From Gammaproteobacteria bacterium (GTDB lineage: Bacteria > Pseudomonadota > Gammaproteobacteria > CAISUE01): a stretch of DNA of 64,000 nt. Both the position numbers and the translations under genes were made by a program. Of this stretch, positions 43,114-53,300 are shown one piece after another. The stretch lies in contig JAJNBD010000008.1 of assembly GCA_021156105.1 (NCBI GenBank), positions 1-64,000 of the forward strand. Reading direction: 5' to 3'. The stretch's first letter is position 1; each line of letters begins with the position of its first letter. Under the pieces are notes generated by a model. It ran no database searches. It saw only the letters and a list, made by a program, of their open reading frames with translations, and was not told the origin of the DNA.

Positions 43114-45168
43114 ATGTCCTTGAAAGAGTTGGTCAAAAAAATGGCGCAGCAAGGTTTGCGCCAACGTGCTGCGCAAGTGGATATGCTGGAAAGCGTTTAC
43201 CAGGCGGTTAAAACGAGGGATATTTTATGTGTTGAAGCGCCAACGGGAACTGGTAAGACATTAGCTTACTGCCTGGGTGCTTTAAGTGCTAAAGAAAATA
43301 AACAAGTCTTAATTATTAGCACGGCGACGACTGCCTTACAAGAACAGTTTTTTCAAAAAGATTTATTACTCATCGAAAAAATATTACAAGAAAAATTAAT
43401 GGTGGTCTTGGCAAAAGGCCGGCGCCGTTACGTTTGCCATGCGCGTTTATTTAAGCCTGATCAATTTTTTGATGATAATCATTTTGCCGATGAAATGCTG
43501 GAATTACAACAGCTAATTGAAGAGAAAAAGTGGCTGGGCGAATTAGATCATGCGCTTGCGCCGATTAATCCAGAGTTATGGCAAAAAATTTCTACCGATT
43601 CAAGTGGCTGCAGTGCAGGCAAGTGCGAATACTTTAATGAATGTGCGTTTTATCAAAACCGCCGCCAAATGTATCAAGCCGATATTATTGTTACTAATCA
43701 CAGCTTATTATTGTCAGACCTTGAATTAGGTGGTGGGGTTATTTTGCCTGATATGAAAGACAGTATCTATATTCTTGACGAATGCCACCATTTGCCAGAA
43801 AAAGCTTTATCGCATTTTGCCAAACAGGCGGCTGTTATTCGTTCTTTAGATTGGATTAACCTGATTGGCAAAACAGTTGCAAAAGCAACAAGCTATATTA
43901 AATTTAATCAGCAAAGCAGTGATGATCTTAATCGTGATATTAAAGAATTAGTTGAAGCAATTAGGCAGGCTAAAAAATTTGTCGACTGGCAATCGGATTT
44001 GTTTATTGAGAAACAATGGCGAATAAAGACATTGGATAATAAATTAGCAGAAATTGCTCAATTAATCATTCATTATGCAGAAAAAGTTACCGCAGTTGTT
44101 GAGGTTTTGGCAAAACATTTAGCGTCAGCTTATGAAAGTGCGATGAGTGTACAAGAGAAAGCCAAGGCAGAAGCGATTACGCGTTTACAAGCAAGTTTAA
44201 ATTTTATTTTGGATCGTAGCTCTAATCTTGAAGCAACATGGCGCGATTTATTGCAACTGGCAGATCAAAATACAAAAAATCCTTATGCTTGCTGGTTCGA
44301 GATGCATGATACGCGTGATGGTGACGATTTTACTTTGCATACTTCACCTATTAATGTTAGTAAGGCGATGCAAGATTTATTATGGGATAAAGTAGAAAAT
44401 GGCGCGGTGTTGTGTTCTGCAACCATTAGAGCTATGGGAAAGTTTGAAGATTTTTTACGCAAACTAGGTTTAAAAGATAATGCAAAAGTGAAAGAAAATG
44501 TTTTAGCTTCTCCTTTTGAGTATCAGCACTCGCTTTTGTTTGTACCACAGATGCAAATTGAGCCAAGCCAAACGCAGCAAGAAAAACATTTAGATGAAAT
44601 GCTTGCCATGCTGCCAAAATTAATTTTTTCTCGGCATGGAACGCTAGTATTATTTACCAGTCGCAAAGCGATGGAATATGTTTTGCAAAAAGTACCCGTT
44701 GCGTTTAAGCAAGATATTTTATCGCAACAAAGTTTGAGTAAAATGGAATTAATCAAACAGCATAAGCAAAAAATTGATCAAGGCCAGCGATCTATTATTT
44801 TTGGTTTAGCTTCATTTGCGGAAGGTATTGATTTGCCAAGTTTGTATTGTGAGCATGTGATTATTCAAAAAATTCCTTTTACAGTGCCTTCTGATCCTAT
44901 CTCACAAACCCGTTCGGATTGGTTAAAAAAATATCAAAAAGATCCTTTTCAATTGGTCACTCTGCCAGAAACATCAATTAAGCTTGCGCAATATATTGGC
45001 CGCTTATTACGTCATGAAGATGACCGAGGCGTGGTCACCATTTTAGATAAACGCTTATATACCAAAAATTATGGTGCTGCTTTGTTGGCGACTCTGCCTG
45101 GTTTTACACGGCTGGTGAATGTGCCGCTGGAGCAGTTTTTACAACATGAAGCGGTGAGAGCGTTGTAA
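43114..45168 (+). CDS. DinG/YoaA-family Fe-S DNA helicase
   Basis: 684 residues from the ATG at 43114; a TTG six codons upstream is less likely. Superfamily 2 XPD-like 5'-3' helicase. Walker A in EAPTGTGKTLAYC, DEAH-box variant DECHH, and a four-Cys iron-sulfur cluster motif between them (first Cys near YVCHARLF, then GCSAGKCEYFNECAF). C-terminal motif VI is QYIGRLLRHEDDRG. It is closer to YoaA than to DinG in length. Acts in DNA repair, replication-fork or R-loop processing. Confidence 0.9.
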   Translation: MSLKELVKKMAQQGLRQRAAQVDMLESVYQAVKTRDILCVEAPTGTGKTLAYCLGALSAKENKQVLIISTATTALQEQFFQKDLLLIEKILQEKLMVVLAKGRRRYVCHARLFKPDQFFDDNHFADEMLELQQLIEEKKWLGELDHALAPINPELWQKISTDSSGCSAGKCEYFNECAFYQNRRQMYQADIIVTNHSLLLSDLELGGGVILPDMKDSIYILDECHHLPEKALSHFAKQAAVIRSLDWINLIGKTVAKATSYIKFNQQSSDDLNRDIKELVEAIRQAKKFVDWQSDLFIEKQWRIKTLDNKLAEIAQLIIHYAEKVTAVVEVLAKHLASAYESAMSVQEKAKAEAITRLQASLNFILDRSSNLEATWRDLLQLADQNTKNPYACWFEMHDTRDGDDFTLHTSPINVSKAMQDLLWDKVENGAVLCSATIRAMGKFEDFLRKLGLKDNAKVKENVLASPFEYQHSLLFVPQMQIEPSQTQQEKHLDEMLAMLPKLIFSRHGTLVLFTSRKAMEYVLQKVPVAFKQDILSQQSLSKMELIKQHKQKIDQGQRSIIFGLASFAEGIDLPSLYCEHVIIQKIPFTVPSDPISQTRSDWLKKYQKDPFQLVTLPETSIKLAQYIGRLLRHEDDRGVVTILDKRLYTKNYGAALLATLPGFTRLVNVPLEQFLQHEAVRAL

Positions 45169-45193
45169 GTTTATTTGTTTAGCTGCCATTAGG

Positions 45194-46732
45194 TTAATCA
45201 TGCTCAATGCGATAATCTTTCCAGCGCATGCCCATTAGGCGTAACGTGCCAAAATAAACAACAATACCTACAGCGCCTAGTTCTAGGATCTTTAAAAACC
45301 GCCACATAAAGTGGTGATTAAGCCAAGCTAAATAATCCCCAGCAAGAAAGTAAAGCGTAACACCAATGACTAGGTTGGCGATAATCATTTGGCAGGCAAA
45401 CCACAGCCAGTGTTTTTCAAAATGGAAAATATTTTGTTTTTTTAATGCGTATAGCAGCATAGCCACGTTTAACCAAGAACCTAGAGAGGCAGCTAAGGCT
45501 AAGCCAGCATGCTTTAAAGGAAATACCAGCACAGCATTAAGTATCATATTTGCAATAATTGCTTTAACGCTAATTTTTACGGGTGTTTTAGTATCTTGCT
45601 TAGCATAAAAAGCTGCGCCTAATACTTTCACTAACATAAAAGCAGGTAGGCCAAAGGAGTAGGCAAGCACACTTTTACGTGTCATCACCGCATCATAAGC
45701 TGTAAAATGACCATAACCAAAAAGACTAATAATAAAAGGTCCAGCAAGTACGATTAAGCAAACCATGGCAGGAAGGGCAATAATTAAGTTGCAGCGAATA
45801 CCCCAATCTAAAGCTTTGGCATAATCTTGTGCGGATTTGGCAGCGTGCTTTGCCGAAAGATGAGGCAAAACTACTGTGGCTAGGGCAACACCAAAAACGC
45901 CTAAGGGGAAAAACACTAAACGTTCTGAATAATATAACCAAGATACGCTACCAACAATTAAAAATGAAGCAAAAATTGTGTTAATTAATAAGCTAATTTG
46001 GCCCACAGAAGCACCAAGTAATGCTGGGCCCATTAATTTTAAAACACGATTAACGCCAGGATCACCAAAGTGAATTTTGGGTTTAACAAGTAATCTGTAG
46101 CGCCATAAGGTGGCGACTAAAAATCCAAGCTGGACGAAGCCAGCAAAGAGCACACCCCAGGATTGAGATTCTATGGGGATAGCTAAATGTGGCGAAAGAA
46201 AAATAGCTGTAGCAATCAGGCAAATATTGAGCAAAGCTGGTGTAAAAGCAGCTGCGGCAAAATGTTTATAACTATTAAGAATGGCGCTTGCTAGCGCAGC
46301 TAGCGAAATGAGCATCAAATAAGGAAAGGTGACGCGCAACATATCGGTTGCCCAGATATGTCGTTCTGAGCCTAGGTGATAACCCGGTGCAAATAACATG
46401 ACAATAAAAGGCGCTAAAACCATACCTGCAATGGTTAATATGAACAAAAATAAACCTAAGCCGCCTGCAATATGACTAATGAAGGGTTTTACTTCCTCGG
46501 GCTTTGTTGTGCGATAATCCGCAAGAACAGGAACAAATGCTTGAGAAAAACAACCTTCAGCAAACAGGTTGCGCATAAAATTTGGGATTTTAAAGGCAAC
46601 ATAAAAAGCATCGACTGCTGCCGTTGCACCAAACATTTGAGCAACTAAGGCATCTCGCACAAAACCTAAGATGCGCGAGATGAATGTCATGAAAGAAACA
46701 ACTGAGGTAGATTTAAGAAGGTTTTTACTCAT
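45194..46732 (-). CDS. murJ: Lipid II flippase MurJ
   Basis: 512 residues, fourteen membrane segments. N-terminal TFISRILGFVRDALVAQMFG contains the essential Arg residues lining the cavity. Flips lipid II across the inner membrane for peptidoglycan synthesis. It is preceded, 7 bp away, by a DsbB-like gene. Confidence 0.95.
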   Translation of the reverse strand: MSKNLLKSTSVVSFMTFISRILGFVRDALVAQMFGATAAVDAFYVAFKIPNFMRNLFAEGCFSQAFVPVLADYRTTKPEEVKPFISHIAGGLGLFLFILTIAGMVLAPFIVMLFAPGYHLGSERHIWATDMLRVTFPYLMLISLAALASAILNSYKHFAAAAFTPALLNICLIATAIFLSPHLAIPIESQSWGVLFAGFVQLGFLVATLWRYRLLVKPKIHFGDPGVNRVLKLMGPALLGASVGQISLLINTIFASFLIVGSVSWLYYSERLVFFPLGVFGVALATVVLPHLSAKHAAKSAQDYAKALDWGIRCNLIIALPAMVCLIVLAGPFIISLFGYGHFTAYDAVMTRKSVLAYSFGLPAFMLVKVLGAAFYAKQDTKTPVKISVKAIIANMILNAVLVFPLKHAGLALAASLGSWLNVAMLLYALKKQNIFHFEKHWLWFACQMIIANLVIGVTLYFLAGDYLAWLNHHFMWRFLKILELGAVGIVVYFGTLRLMGMRWKDYRIEHD

Positions 46733-46739
46733 GTCACAC

Positions 46740-47306
46740 TTAAATTTTATAAGTTAAAAAGTCACCGTGACATTCCATCAATCCGCATTCTAAATAGACA
46801 GAAATAACATTGCCAATGAGCATTAATACTAAAAAGCTAAAAGCAAAATGGCAGACCCAGCGAACAACGCTAGATTTTGCTTCTACAGGTCTATCATAAT
46901 GTGTTAACTGATATTGCCCAGGGATGCACATTAAAATGCAAGTATAAATCACGGTAGCGGTGCATAATAGCGCAGTCCAAGTGTATAAGTGAAGCCCTAA
47001 GATAGGGTAACCATAACCGTGGGGCGGTAACGCGCCAATAACAATTTGTCTTGTTGCTGCAATACCTGTCGCTATGGCAGCAAGAATTGAAAGTGCATAG
47101 TGGGTAGGACGAATTTGATAATGCATATTTAATAAAAAGCCAAATGCCATGGCTAACAGGCCAATCCTTTGCAACAGGCATAGTGGGCAGGGTAGTTCCC
47201 ACAAGGCAATTTGAGCGACAAAAGCAAATAATAAAATGCAAGAGATGCCAATTAAAGTTAAGGCATTAATTAATCGAGTAAAATCTATAATTTCGCTTCT
47301 TTCCAT
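46740..47306 (-). CDS. DsbB-like disulfide formation protein, copy 1
   Basis: 188 residues from the ATG at 47306, which has AAGGAG seven bases upstream; the longer frame is rejected. Four to five membrane segments. The first periplasmic loop has LPCPLCLLQRIGLL, the CxxC quinone-reactive pair of DsbB. The second loop carries no CxnC pair where classical DsbB has one, but Cys occur at the C terminus (YLECGLMEC). It re-oxidises a DsbA-like partner with quinone. Start and SD overlap the stop of a 54-residue membrane protein gene. Paralogue of 49110-49673. Confidence 0.85.
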   Translation of the reverse strand: MERSEIIDFTRLINALTLIGISCILLFAFVAQIALWELPCPLCLLQRIGLLAMAFGFLLNMHYQIRPTHYALSILAAIATGIAATRQIVIGALPPHGYGYPILGLHLYTWTALLCTATVIYTCILMCIPGQYQLTHYDRPVEAKSSVVRWVCHFAFSFLVLMLIGNVISVYLECGLMECHGDFLTYKI

Positions 47307-47316
47307 GGGGGTCTCC

Positions 47317-47481
47317 TTAAAATTGTATTCCATAATGAGTATGGAAATGGGGCGCTAAGGCGGCAAGATATCCTATTAAAAATAAGATAAATAGCGCAAT
47401 ACTTAATTTGTATTTACCGCTCCAGGCAAGAATGGTGGTAATTAATAGAAAGATAAAAAGTGCCAGATACTGGTTAAACAT
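47317..47481 (-). CDS. 54-aa membrane protein preceding dsbB-like copy 1
   Basis: 54 residues, starting MFNQYLALFIFLLITTILAW with AAGGAGATTTAACGCT before the ATG. Two membrane segments separated by GKYKLSIALF, C terminus ending HFHTHYGIQF. The stop lies in the ribosome binding site of the DsbB-like gene, so the two are coupled. A very similar 53-residue gene (49686-49847) precedes the second DsbB-like gene. Conservation of size, the GKYxLSI motif and position supports a real gene; it may belong to the DUF5993 group. It may be an accessory subunit of the DsbB-like enzyme. Confidence 0.8.
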   Translation of the reverse strand: MFNQYLALFIFLLITTILAWSGKYKLSIALFILFLIGYLAALAPHFHTHYGIQF

Positions 47482-47604
47482 AGCGTTAAATCTCCTTGTA
47501 TCTCAAAAAATAAAGTTATCATTGCTTCTTCTGGATTTGAGAAGAGGCGTAGGTGTTAGCTGAGCAAAGCAAAACAAGCTTATTAAAGTTGGGTCCAGTA
47601 AAAT

Positions 47605-49110
47605 TTATTTAAAACATTGCTCAAACTGTTTGCGTAAGATATTCTTCTGCACCTTGCCCATAGTGTTTTTGGGAAGTGCGTCCGTAAAGAAAATTCTTTT
47701 GGGGCATTTATATCCTGCATGATGTTGCTTGAGGTTGTCAATCAAGGTTTTTTCATTAAGCTTGCTTGCATCCCCTACGACTACGGCGATAACCGCTTCA
47801 CCAAAATCGGGATGGGGTATGCCAATCACTGCAGATTCTTCTATGCCATCTAGCGCATTCAAACTTAGTTCAATTTCTTTGGGATAAACATTAAGGCCGC
47901 CGGTAATGATTAAATCTTTCGAGCGGCCCACAATAAATAAGTAGCCATCTTCGTCAAAATAGCCAAGATCGCCTGTGTGAAAATAGGGGCGGTCATATGG
48001 GTTGGTAGCGTTAGCGTTTTTTTGCGGCGTGGAGCAAAGCAGCTTTTTTTCCCAATAACCACTAAACAGATTTTCACCGCGAATTTGAATTTCACCAATA
48101 TCGCCGGATCTTTTTGCCTCAGCAATCTGGACATCGATACCAGGCAGGGGTAAGCCAACACTGCCAACTTTGCGTTTGCCTTGCAAAGGATTACTGGTGT
48201 TAACACCTGTTTCTGTCATGCCGTAGCGTTCAAGCAGAGTATGCCCTGTTCGTGCTTGGAAAGCTTCAAAGGTAGTCGGTAAAAGGGGAGCAGAACCAGA
48301 GGTAAACAAGCGCATATGCGCACAACTTGCTTTTGTTAAACGTTCGTCATTTAACAAGCGTGTGTAATAGGTGGGTACGCCCATAAATAAACTTACTTCA
48401 GGTAGGCGAGTAAAAAAAGTATCGGTATCAAACTTGGAAGCTAATACAATTTTTCCACCAGCTAATAGTAGTGTGTGTAAACCAAAAAATAAGCCATGGA
48501 CATGAAATAATGGCAGCATATGCAAGAAGACATCTTGTGCAGTAATCTGCCAGACTTGATTTAAAGTCATTGCATTAGATAAAAGCGCGCGGTGGCTTAA
48601 CATGGCGCCTTTGGGCTTGCCAGTGGTGCCTGACGTGTAAAGCATGACAGCAACATCTTCGCCGGCTGAAGGGAAAATATGATGTTTTTCAGCTTGGTTT
48701 TGCCAGGCGCTCGCCAAGCTGCCTTGTCCTTCTTGATTTAAGGTTTCAAGATGAATGTTTGTTATTTGGCGTAAAGCCACTTCTTTTACTGGGTCACAAA
48801 TGATTAAGCGAGGATTTGCATCCTTAAAGAAAAAACTTAGCTCATCATCGGTATAACTATTATTTAATGGCAAGTAAATTAATCCCGCGCGTAAACAAGC
48901 TAAATACAGAAATATGTTGTAAGCAGATTTTTCAACTTGCACCGCAATACGGTCACCCGCTTGTAAACCCATGGCGCTTAAAGCATTAGCTATTTTTGCT
49001 GAAAAAATTTCTATATCAGAAAAAGAAAAATTTCCTTTAGTGGTCTGAATAAAGATTTTTTGGGCGTTTTGAATAATAGTTTTTTGAAACGCCGAATAAA
49101 GATTATTCAT
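47605..49110 (-). CDS. Malonyl-CoA synthetase (MatB-like)
   Basis: 501 residues. AMP-forming acyl-CoA ligase. P-loop MLYTSGTTGKPKGAMLSH; ERYGMTETGVNTSNP, the malonate-specific motif; MGVPTYYTRLL and LFTSGSAPLL, characteristic of MatB/ACSF3; adenylate motif HTGDLGYFDEDGY and C-terminal Lys in PKNTMGKVQKNIL. Makes malonyl-CoA from malonate, bypassing acetyl-CoA carboxylase or detoxifying malonate. Its start overlaps the stop of DsbB-like copy 2 by one base, and it lies between the two DsbB units. Confidence 0.85.
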   Translation of the reverse strand: MNNLYSAFQKTIIQNAQKIFIQTTKGNFSFSDIEIFSAKIANALSAMGLQAGDRIAVQVEKSAYNIFLYLACLRAGLIYLPLNNSYTDDELSFFFKDANPRLIICDPVKEVALRQITNIHLETLNQEGQGSLASAWQNQAEKHHIFPSAGEDVAVMLYTSGTTGKPKGAMLSHRALLSNAMTLNQVWQITAQDVFLHMLPLFHVHGLFFGLHTLLLAGGKIVLASKFDTDTFFTRLPEVSLFMGVPTYYTRLLNDERLTKASCAHMRLFTSGSAPLLPTTFEAFQARTGHTLLERYGMTETGVNTSNPLQGKRKVGSVGLPLPGIDVQIAEAKRSGDIGEIQIRGENLFSGYWEKKLLCSTPQKNANATNPYDRPYFHTGDLGYFDEDGYLFIVGRSKDLIITGGLNVYPKEIELSLNALDGIEESAVIGIPHPDFGEAVIAVVVGDASKLNEKTLIDNLKQHHAGYKCPKRIFFTDALPKNTMGKVQKNILRKQFEQCFK

Positions 49111-49673
49111 TAGCTAAGAACTTTATATTGGGTTGGAGAGTCTGGGCATGCGGTTAATCCACATTCTAACCATGTGGAAACCACGTTAGCAATGGCAAGC
49201 GCAAATAAACACATAAAAGCTAAATAGGATAATTTTCTTAATATGGCTGGCTGCTCAGTTAAGTCATGGTAAGTATATTTGTCTGGAATACATAGCATGA
49301 TGGCAGTATAAAAAACAATGATAACACTAAGCAAAAACATCCAAGTATAAAGATGTAAACCTAAAAAAGCATCGCCATAAGCACCACTGCCAGGCACGAT
49401 ATGTAATAAGACTTGTCGTAAAGCAACGGAAGCCGTAAAGATGGCTGCTAGTAAAATAAAAGCATAATGGTTTGGTTTAACGCAATAGCGTACATTGAGT
49501 AAAAAACCGAAACTAATGCCTAGCAACCCTAGGCGCTGCAGCAAACACAGGGGGCATGGTAGTTCTTTTAAAATAAATTGAAATAAAAAAGCGGCAAAGA
49601 GTGCAAGCGATATGCCAAATAAATCAATAATGTTTAGGTAAGTCAGTAAATTAATCGCGCGTTTTTTGTCCAT
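49110..49673 (-). CDS. DsbB-like disulfide formation protein, copy 2
   Basis: 187 residues. Same layout as copy 1: LPCPLCLLQRLGLLGISFGF, membrane helices, C terminus TWLECGLTACPDSPTQYKVL. About half identical to copy 1 by eye. The CxxC in the first loop is intact, while the second classical Cys pair is replaced by the C-terminal Cys pair in both copies, which suggests a distinct subfamily. The upstream 53-residue membrane protein gene ends 12 bp before its start. Together with copy 1 this gives two DsbB units in 3 kb. Confidence 0.85.
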   Translation of the reverse strand: MDKKRAINLLTYLNIIDLFGISLALFAAFLFQFILKELPCPLCLLQRLGLLGISFGFLLNVRYCVKPNHYAFILLAAIFTASVALRQVLLHIVPGSGAYGDAFLGLHLYTWMFLLSVIIVFYTAIMLCIPDKYTYHDLTEQPAILRKLSYLAFMCLFALAIANVVSTWLECGLTACPDSPTQYKVLS

Positions 49674-49685
49674 GAGAGTTTTTCC

Positions 49686-49847
49686 TTAGAGTTGGATCGG
49701 AATTGCGTCAGTGATGTGGTGGAGGAAAACAGCCGTCGATAAAATAAGAAAAATGAGGAATAGCCATATGCTGAGGCGGTATTTTCCTAGCCAAGCGATT
49801 AAAATCGTGATGCTGAAAAAGATGAAGAGGATGAGTATTCCATTCAT
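49686..49847 (-). CDS. 53-aa membrane protein preceding dsbB-like copy 2
   Basis: 53 residues, MNGILILFIFFSITILIAWL then GKYRLSIWLFLIF, C terminus DAIPIQL. Preceded by AAGGACAAATCT. Homologous to the 54-residue protein at 47317-47481 (AWxGKYxLSI shared). An open frame on the opposite strand (49711-49941) is its shadow. Confidence 0.8.
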   Translation of the reverse strand: MNGILILFIFFSITILIAWLGKYRLSIWLFLIFLILSTAVFLHHITDAIPIQL

Positions 49848-49915
49848 AGATTTGTCCTTGAGGTGTTGGAAAGATTATACTGGGTTAAATTATATTTTTA
49901 TAGAGTGTTTGCTTG

Positions 49916-50494
49916 ATGAATTTATTAATTGCAGGTGTTGATGAAGCAGGGCGTGGGCCATTAGCTGGTTCTGTCGTGGCGGCGGCTGTTATCTTAGATC
50001 CCTCTAAACCTATCGATGGTTTAAGGGATTCCAAAAAGCTAACTGAAAAAAAGCGTGAATTGCTATTTGATGAAATTAAAGCGCATGCGCTTTGTTATGC
50101 AATTGCTGAAGCAGATCATGAAGAAATTGATTCCTTAAATATTTTGCAAGCTAGCTTACTGGCAATGAAGCGTGCTGTTGAAGCTTTAGTCATTCAGCCA
50201 CATAAAGCTTTAATTGATGGTAACAAATGTCCAGTATTGAGTATTCCTTCTCAAGCCATTATCGGCGGGGATAATTTAGAAGTTTGTATTTCGGCAGCCT
50301 CTATCCTGGCTAAAGTCACACGCGATCGGCAAATGCTTTTGCTGCATGAACAATATCCAGAATATGGCTTTGCGACGCACAAAGGTTATCCCACTAAACT
50401 ACATTGTGATGCCATTGCCAAATATGGTGTGTTACCTATCCATCGAAAAACCTTTGGGCCAGTAAAACGGTATTTGGCGGAGTCATTGTTGTAG
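49916..50494 (+). CDS. rnhB: Ribonuclease HII
   Basis: 192 residues from the ATG at 49916. Cleaves RNA in RNA-DNA hybrids and single ribonucleotides in DNA. Active-site motif [20 protein letters not shown] at the N terminus (first Asp-Glu), [17 protein letters not shown] with the third Asp, and AKVTRDRQM with the fourth. 110 bp before metG. Confidence 0.96.
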   Translation: MNLLIAGVDEAGRGPLAGSVVAAAVILDPSKPIDGLRDSKKLTEKKRELLFDEIKAHALCYAIAEADHEEIDSLNILQASLLAMKRAVEALVIQPHKALIDGNKCPVLSIPSQAIIGGDNLEVCISAASILAKVTRDRQMLLLHEQYPEYGFATHKGYPTKLHCDAIAKYGVLPIHRKTFGPVKRYLAESLL

Positions 50495-50604
50495 AGGCAA
50501 GCTATGACCAGTTTTTTGTAGAATAGCCGTGCTTGGGGGCAAGCGCTAATCTGCTGTAATGCGCTATAATAATAAAATCAACTCTTAATTTAAGTAAACT
50601 TTCC

Positions 50605-52737
50605 ATGGCTAAACGAAAAATATTAATTACCACGGGCCTTCCTTATGCAAATGGCGATTTGCATTTGGGGCATATCATTGAACAAATTCAAGCCGATATT
50701 TGGGCGCGTTTTCAGCGTTTGCAAGGTAATACTTGCTATTATGTTTGTGGCGAAGATGCGCATGGTACGCCGGTGATGCTGCTGGCTGAAAAATTAGGTA
50801 AAACGCCAGAAGCTTTGATTGCTGAATTTAAAGAAAGCCATTTGCGAGACTCAAAAGGCTTTTTAATCCAATTTGATGAATATGGTTCAACTCATAGCGA
50901 AAGCAATCGTGAACTGGTTTATGATATTTATCAAAAACTCAAAGCAGCAGGACATATCAGCACTAAAACAATTGAGCAAGCATTTGATCCGGTTAAAAAT
51001 ATTTTCTTGCCCGACCGTTTTGTTAAAGGTGCCTGCCCGCGTTGTGGGGCAGAAGATCAATATGGCGATAACTGTGAAGCTTGTGGTGCAACTTATTCAC
51101 CGATGGAATTAAAAAATCCTAAATCTGTTTTAAGTGGCGCAACGCCGGTCAGTAAAGCATCAGAACACTTCTTTTTTGAAATTGCTCATTTTGAGGGTTT
51201 TTTAAAACAATGGTTACAAACGGATCAGCATGTTTCAACGCCGATAGCCAATAAATTACAAGAGTGGTTTGAGCAAGGCTTGCAAGCTTGGGATATCTCA
51301 CGTGATGCCCCTTATTTTGGTTTTCAAATTCCTGATGTCCAAGATAAATATTTTTACGTTTGGCTGGATGCGCCCGTTGGCTATATGTCAACTTTTAAAA
51401 AGCTTTGCGATCCAAAGTGTCAACCAAATGTAGTGCCAAACACTGAAATCCCGGTGCCTGGCGCCGCAAACGTTTGCCATCCTGCCGTATTAGAGCTAAG
51501 TGCTGCAACGGCATTAAGCTTTGATGAATTTTGGGGGAATGGTTCAACGGCTGAATTGCGTCATTTTATTGGTAAAGATATTGTTTATTTCCATAGCTTA
51601 TTTTGGCCAGCTATGTTGCATGGTGCTGGGTTTAGAACGCCATCTTCAATCCATGTGCATGGCTATTTAACCGTCAATGGTCAAAAGATGTCCAAGTCGC
51701 GTGGGACATTCATCCAAGCGAAAACTTATTTAAAACATTTGCCTCCAGAAGCGCTGCGCTATTATTTTGCCGCAAAATTAAACGATGGCATTGAAGATAT
51801 TGATTTAAACTTGGAAGAATTCCGTCAAAAAGTTAATTCCGATATCGTGGGTAAAGTCGTAAATATTGCTAGCCGTGCTGCGAGCTTTATGGCGAAACAT
51901 TTTAATAATCAACTATCCACAAAATTAGCTGATGAAAAATTATTCCAACATTTTGCTGATGAAAGTAAAGAAATTGCTCAAGCCTATGAAGCACGTGATT
52001 TTGCTAAAGCTATGCGTTTAATTATGGCATTGGCGGATGAGGCTAATCAAATGTTTGATCATGCTAAACCTTGGGCGCAAATTAAAGTCGAAGGTAAGGC
52101 AGAAGAAGTGCATCAAGTGTGCAGCCAAGTGATTAATCACTTTATGCAGCTGATGGTTTACCTCAAGCCAGTGTTGCCTGAGATTACCAATCAGGCTGAA
52201 CGGTTTTTAGCTGTAAACGATTTGGCATGGGAATCTGCCGCGCAGCCATTGTTAAATCATGCTATTCACGATTATCAAGCTTTATTTCAACGTATCGAGG
52301 AAAAAGAAATTATGTCCATCGTAGAAGAATCCAAACAAGCTGTACAAGCAGAAGCGCCAGTAGCAGCAGTAGCCAGCCAGCCAGCAGCGCCTGTCAAAGA
52401 AGAAAACTTTATTTCAATCGACGATTTTATGAAAGTCGATTTGCGCATTGCAAAAATCATTAGTGCTGAACCTGTGCCTGAAGCTGATAAATTAATTAAA
52501 CTACAACTTGATATTGGTGAAGAAAAACCTCGCCAAGTATTCGCCGGCATCAAAGCGGCTTTTAAACCGGAAGATTTAATTGGTAAATTAACGGTAATGG
52601 TTGCGAACTTAGCGCCACGCAAAATGCGTTTTGGTATGTCGGAAGGGATGGTGATCGTAGCTTCTAAGCCTGAAGGCGCGCAATTATATTTAATTGAGCC
52701 ACAAACAGGTGCAGAGCCTGGCATGAAAGTAAAATAA
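50605..52737 (+). CDS. metG: Methionyl-tRNA synthetase
   Basis: 710 residues. N-terminal [14 protein letters not shown] (HIGH motif), zinc domain with [19 protein letters not shown] (four Cys), KMSKSRGTF signature, anticodon-binding helices, and a C-terminal EMAP/Arc1p-type tRNA-binding domain (about 600-710, [18 protein letters not shown]). A long Ala/Pro linker (about 575-600) joins the last domain. A TATAAT (50565-50570) lies 35 bp before the ATG. Confidence 0.98.
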   Translation: MAKRKILITTGLPYANGDLHLGHIIEQIQADIWARFQRLQGNTCYYVCGEDAHGTPVMLLAEKLGKTPEALIAEFKESHLRDSKGFLIQFDEYGSTHSESNRELVYDIYQKLKAAGHISTKTIEQAFDPVKNIFLPDRFVKGACPRCGAEDQYGDNCEACGATYSPMELKNPKSVLSGATPVSKASEHFFFEIAHFEGFLKQWLQTDQHVSTPIANKLQEWFEQGLQAWDISRDAPYFGFQIPDVQDKYFYVWLDAPVGYMSTFKKLCDPKCQPNVVPNTEIPVPGAANVCHPAVLELSAATALSFDEFWGNGSTAELRHFIGKDIVYFHSLFWPAMLHGAGFRTPSSIHVHGYLTVNGQKMSKSRGTFIQAKTYLKHLPPEALRYYFAAKLNDGIEDIDLNLEEFRQKVNSDIVGKVVNIASRAASFMAKHFNNQLSTKLADEKLFQHFADESKEIAQAYEARDFAKAMRLIMALADEANQMFDHAKPWAQIKVEGKAEEVHQVCSQVINHFMQLMVYLKPVLPEITNQAERFLAVNDLAWESAAQPLLNHAIHDYQALFQRIEEKEIMSIVEESKQAVQAEAPVAAVASQPAAPVKEENFISIDDFMKVDLRIAKIISAEPVPEADKLIKLQLDIGEEKPRQVFAGIKAAFKPEDLIGKLTVMVANLAPRKMRFGMSEGMVIVASKPEGAQLYLIEPQTGAEPGMKVK

Positions 52738-52752
52738 GCAAGTAAAGAACAC

Positions 52753-52794
52753 GCACTAGCTGTCGATAAAATCGTCAGCTAGTGCGGTTGTTTT
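52753..52794 (+). terminator. Intrinsic terminator of metG
   Basis: GCACTAGCTG (52753-52762) pairs with CAGCTAGTGC (52776-52785), with a further CGAT/ATCG pairing inside, then GGTTGTTTTAA. The stretch 52800-53055 shows no gene. Confidence 0.8.
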
Positions 52795-53055
52795 AATCAC
52801 AGTCTGGGTATTCTAATTTTATACCATAGGATGTAGCTGTTAACTTGTCATCCCTGCTCAGAAATGACACCGCATATTTCCCCTAAATATTTATTATTCA
52901 CAATAAGCGAGCAGCTGGCGGTTACTTTATAATCGCATTTGCCATTTGAACAATGCATCCGCTCTGGCTAGCATCTGCAGTTTTTGAAAAATAGCTTGCT
53001 ATTCTCTATAAGTCTCCCGATGATACAAGGCGTCACAATGATCGTCTTGGTGCCA

Positions 53056-53204
53056 TTAGAGATATTTTTTTTCGTAGGCAGCAAACGTGGCTGCCGTTTT
53101 GGGTTGTCTGTAAACCGTTAATGGTTTGAAGCGATGAAGTAGGCGAGTGCATTCGTTAAAAAATTCCAACACAAAGCGACTGATTCTGAGGTATGAAATC
53201 TTCT
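53056..53204 (-). pseudogene. C-terminal remnant of an unidentified protein gene
   Basis: The minus strand is open from the edge of repeat copy F to a stop at 53056. It encodes about 49 residues: KISYLRISRFVLEFFNECTR, LLHRFKPLTVYRQPKTAATF, AAYEKKYL. Composition and hydrophobic pattern look like a real protein C terminus (perhaps a transposase or integrase), but it has no start and is cut by the repeat. Confidence 0.35.
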
Positions 53205-53300
53205 GTAGGGTGGGCAAAGGAGCGCAAGCGACGTGCCCACCAACATGCTAGAAATTGCCTATGTGACGCGCTTTGTCCAGCCTACAGCGCGTGTTCACCA
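53205..53300 (+). repeat. MITE-like interspersed repeat, copy F
   Basis: Left half TGTAGGGTGGGCAAAGGAGC then GCAAGCGACGTGCCCACC; right end GCGCTTTGTCCAGCCTACAG then CGCGTGTTCACCATTTT, the inverted complement of the left end of copy A. This copy shows the complete right terminal repeat, which defines the element's outer end. Confidence 0.7.

Noticed and set aside
49711..49941. 76-codon plus-strand frame upstream of rnhB
   Set aside because: It is antisense to the 53-aa membrane protein gene and runs into rnhB out of frame.
52800..53055. Possible genes in the gap after metG
   Set aside because: All frames are broken by frequent stops; only the fragment at 53056-53204 looks protein-like.
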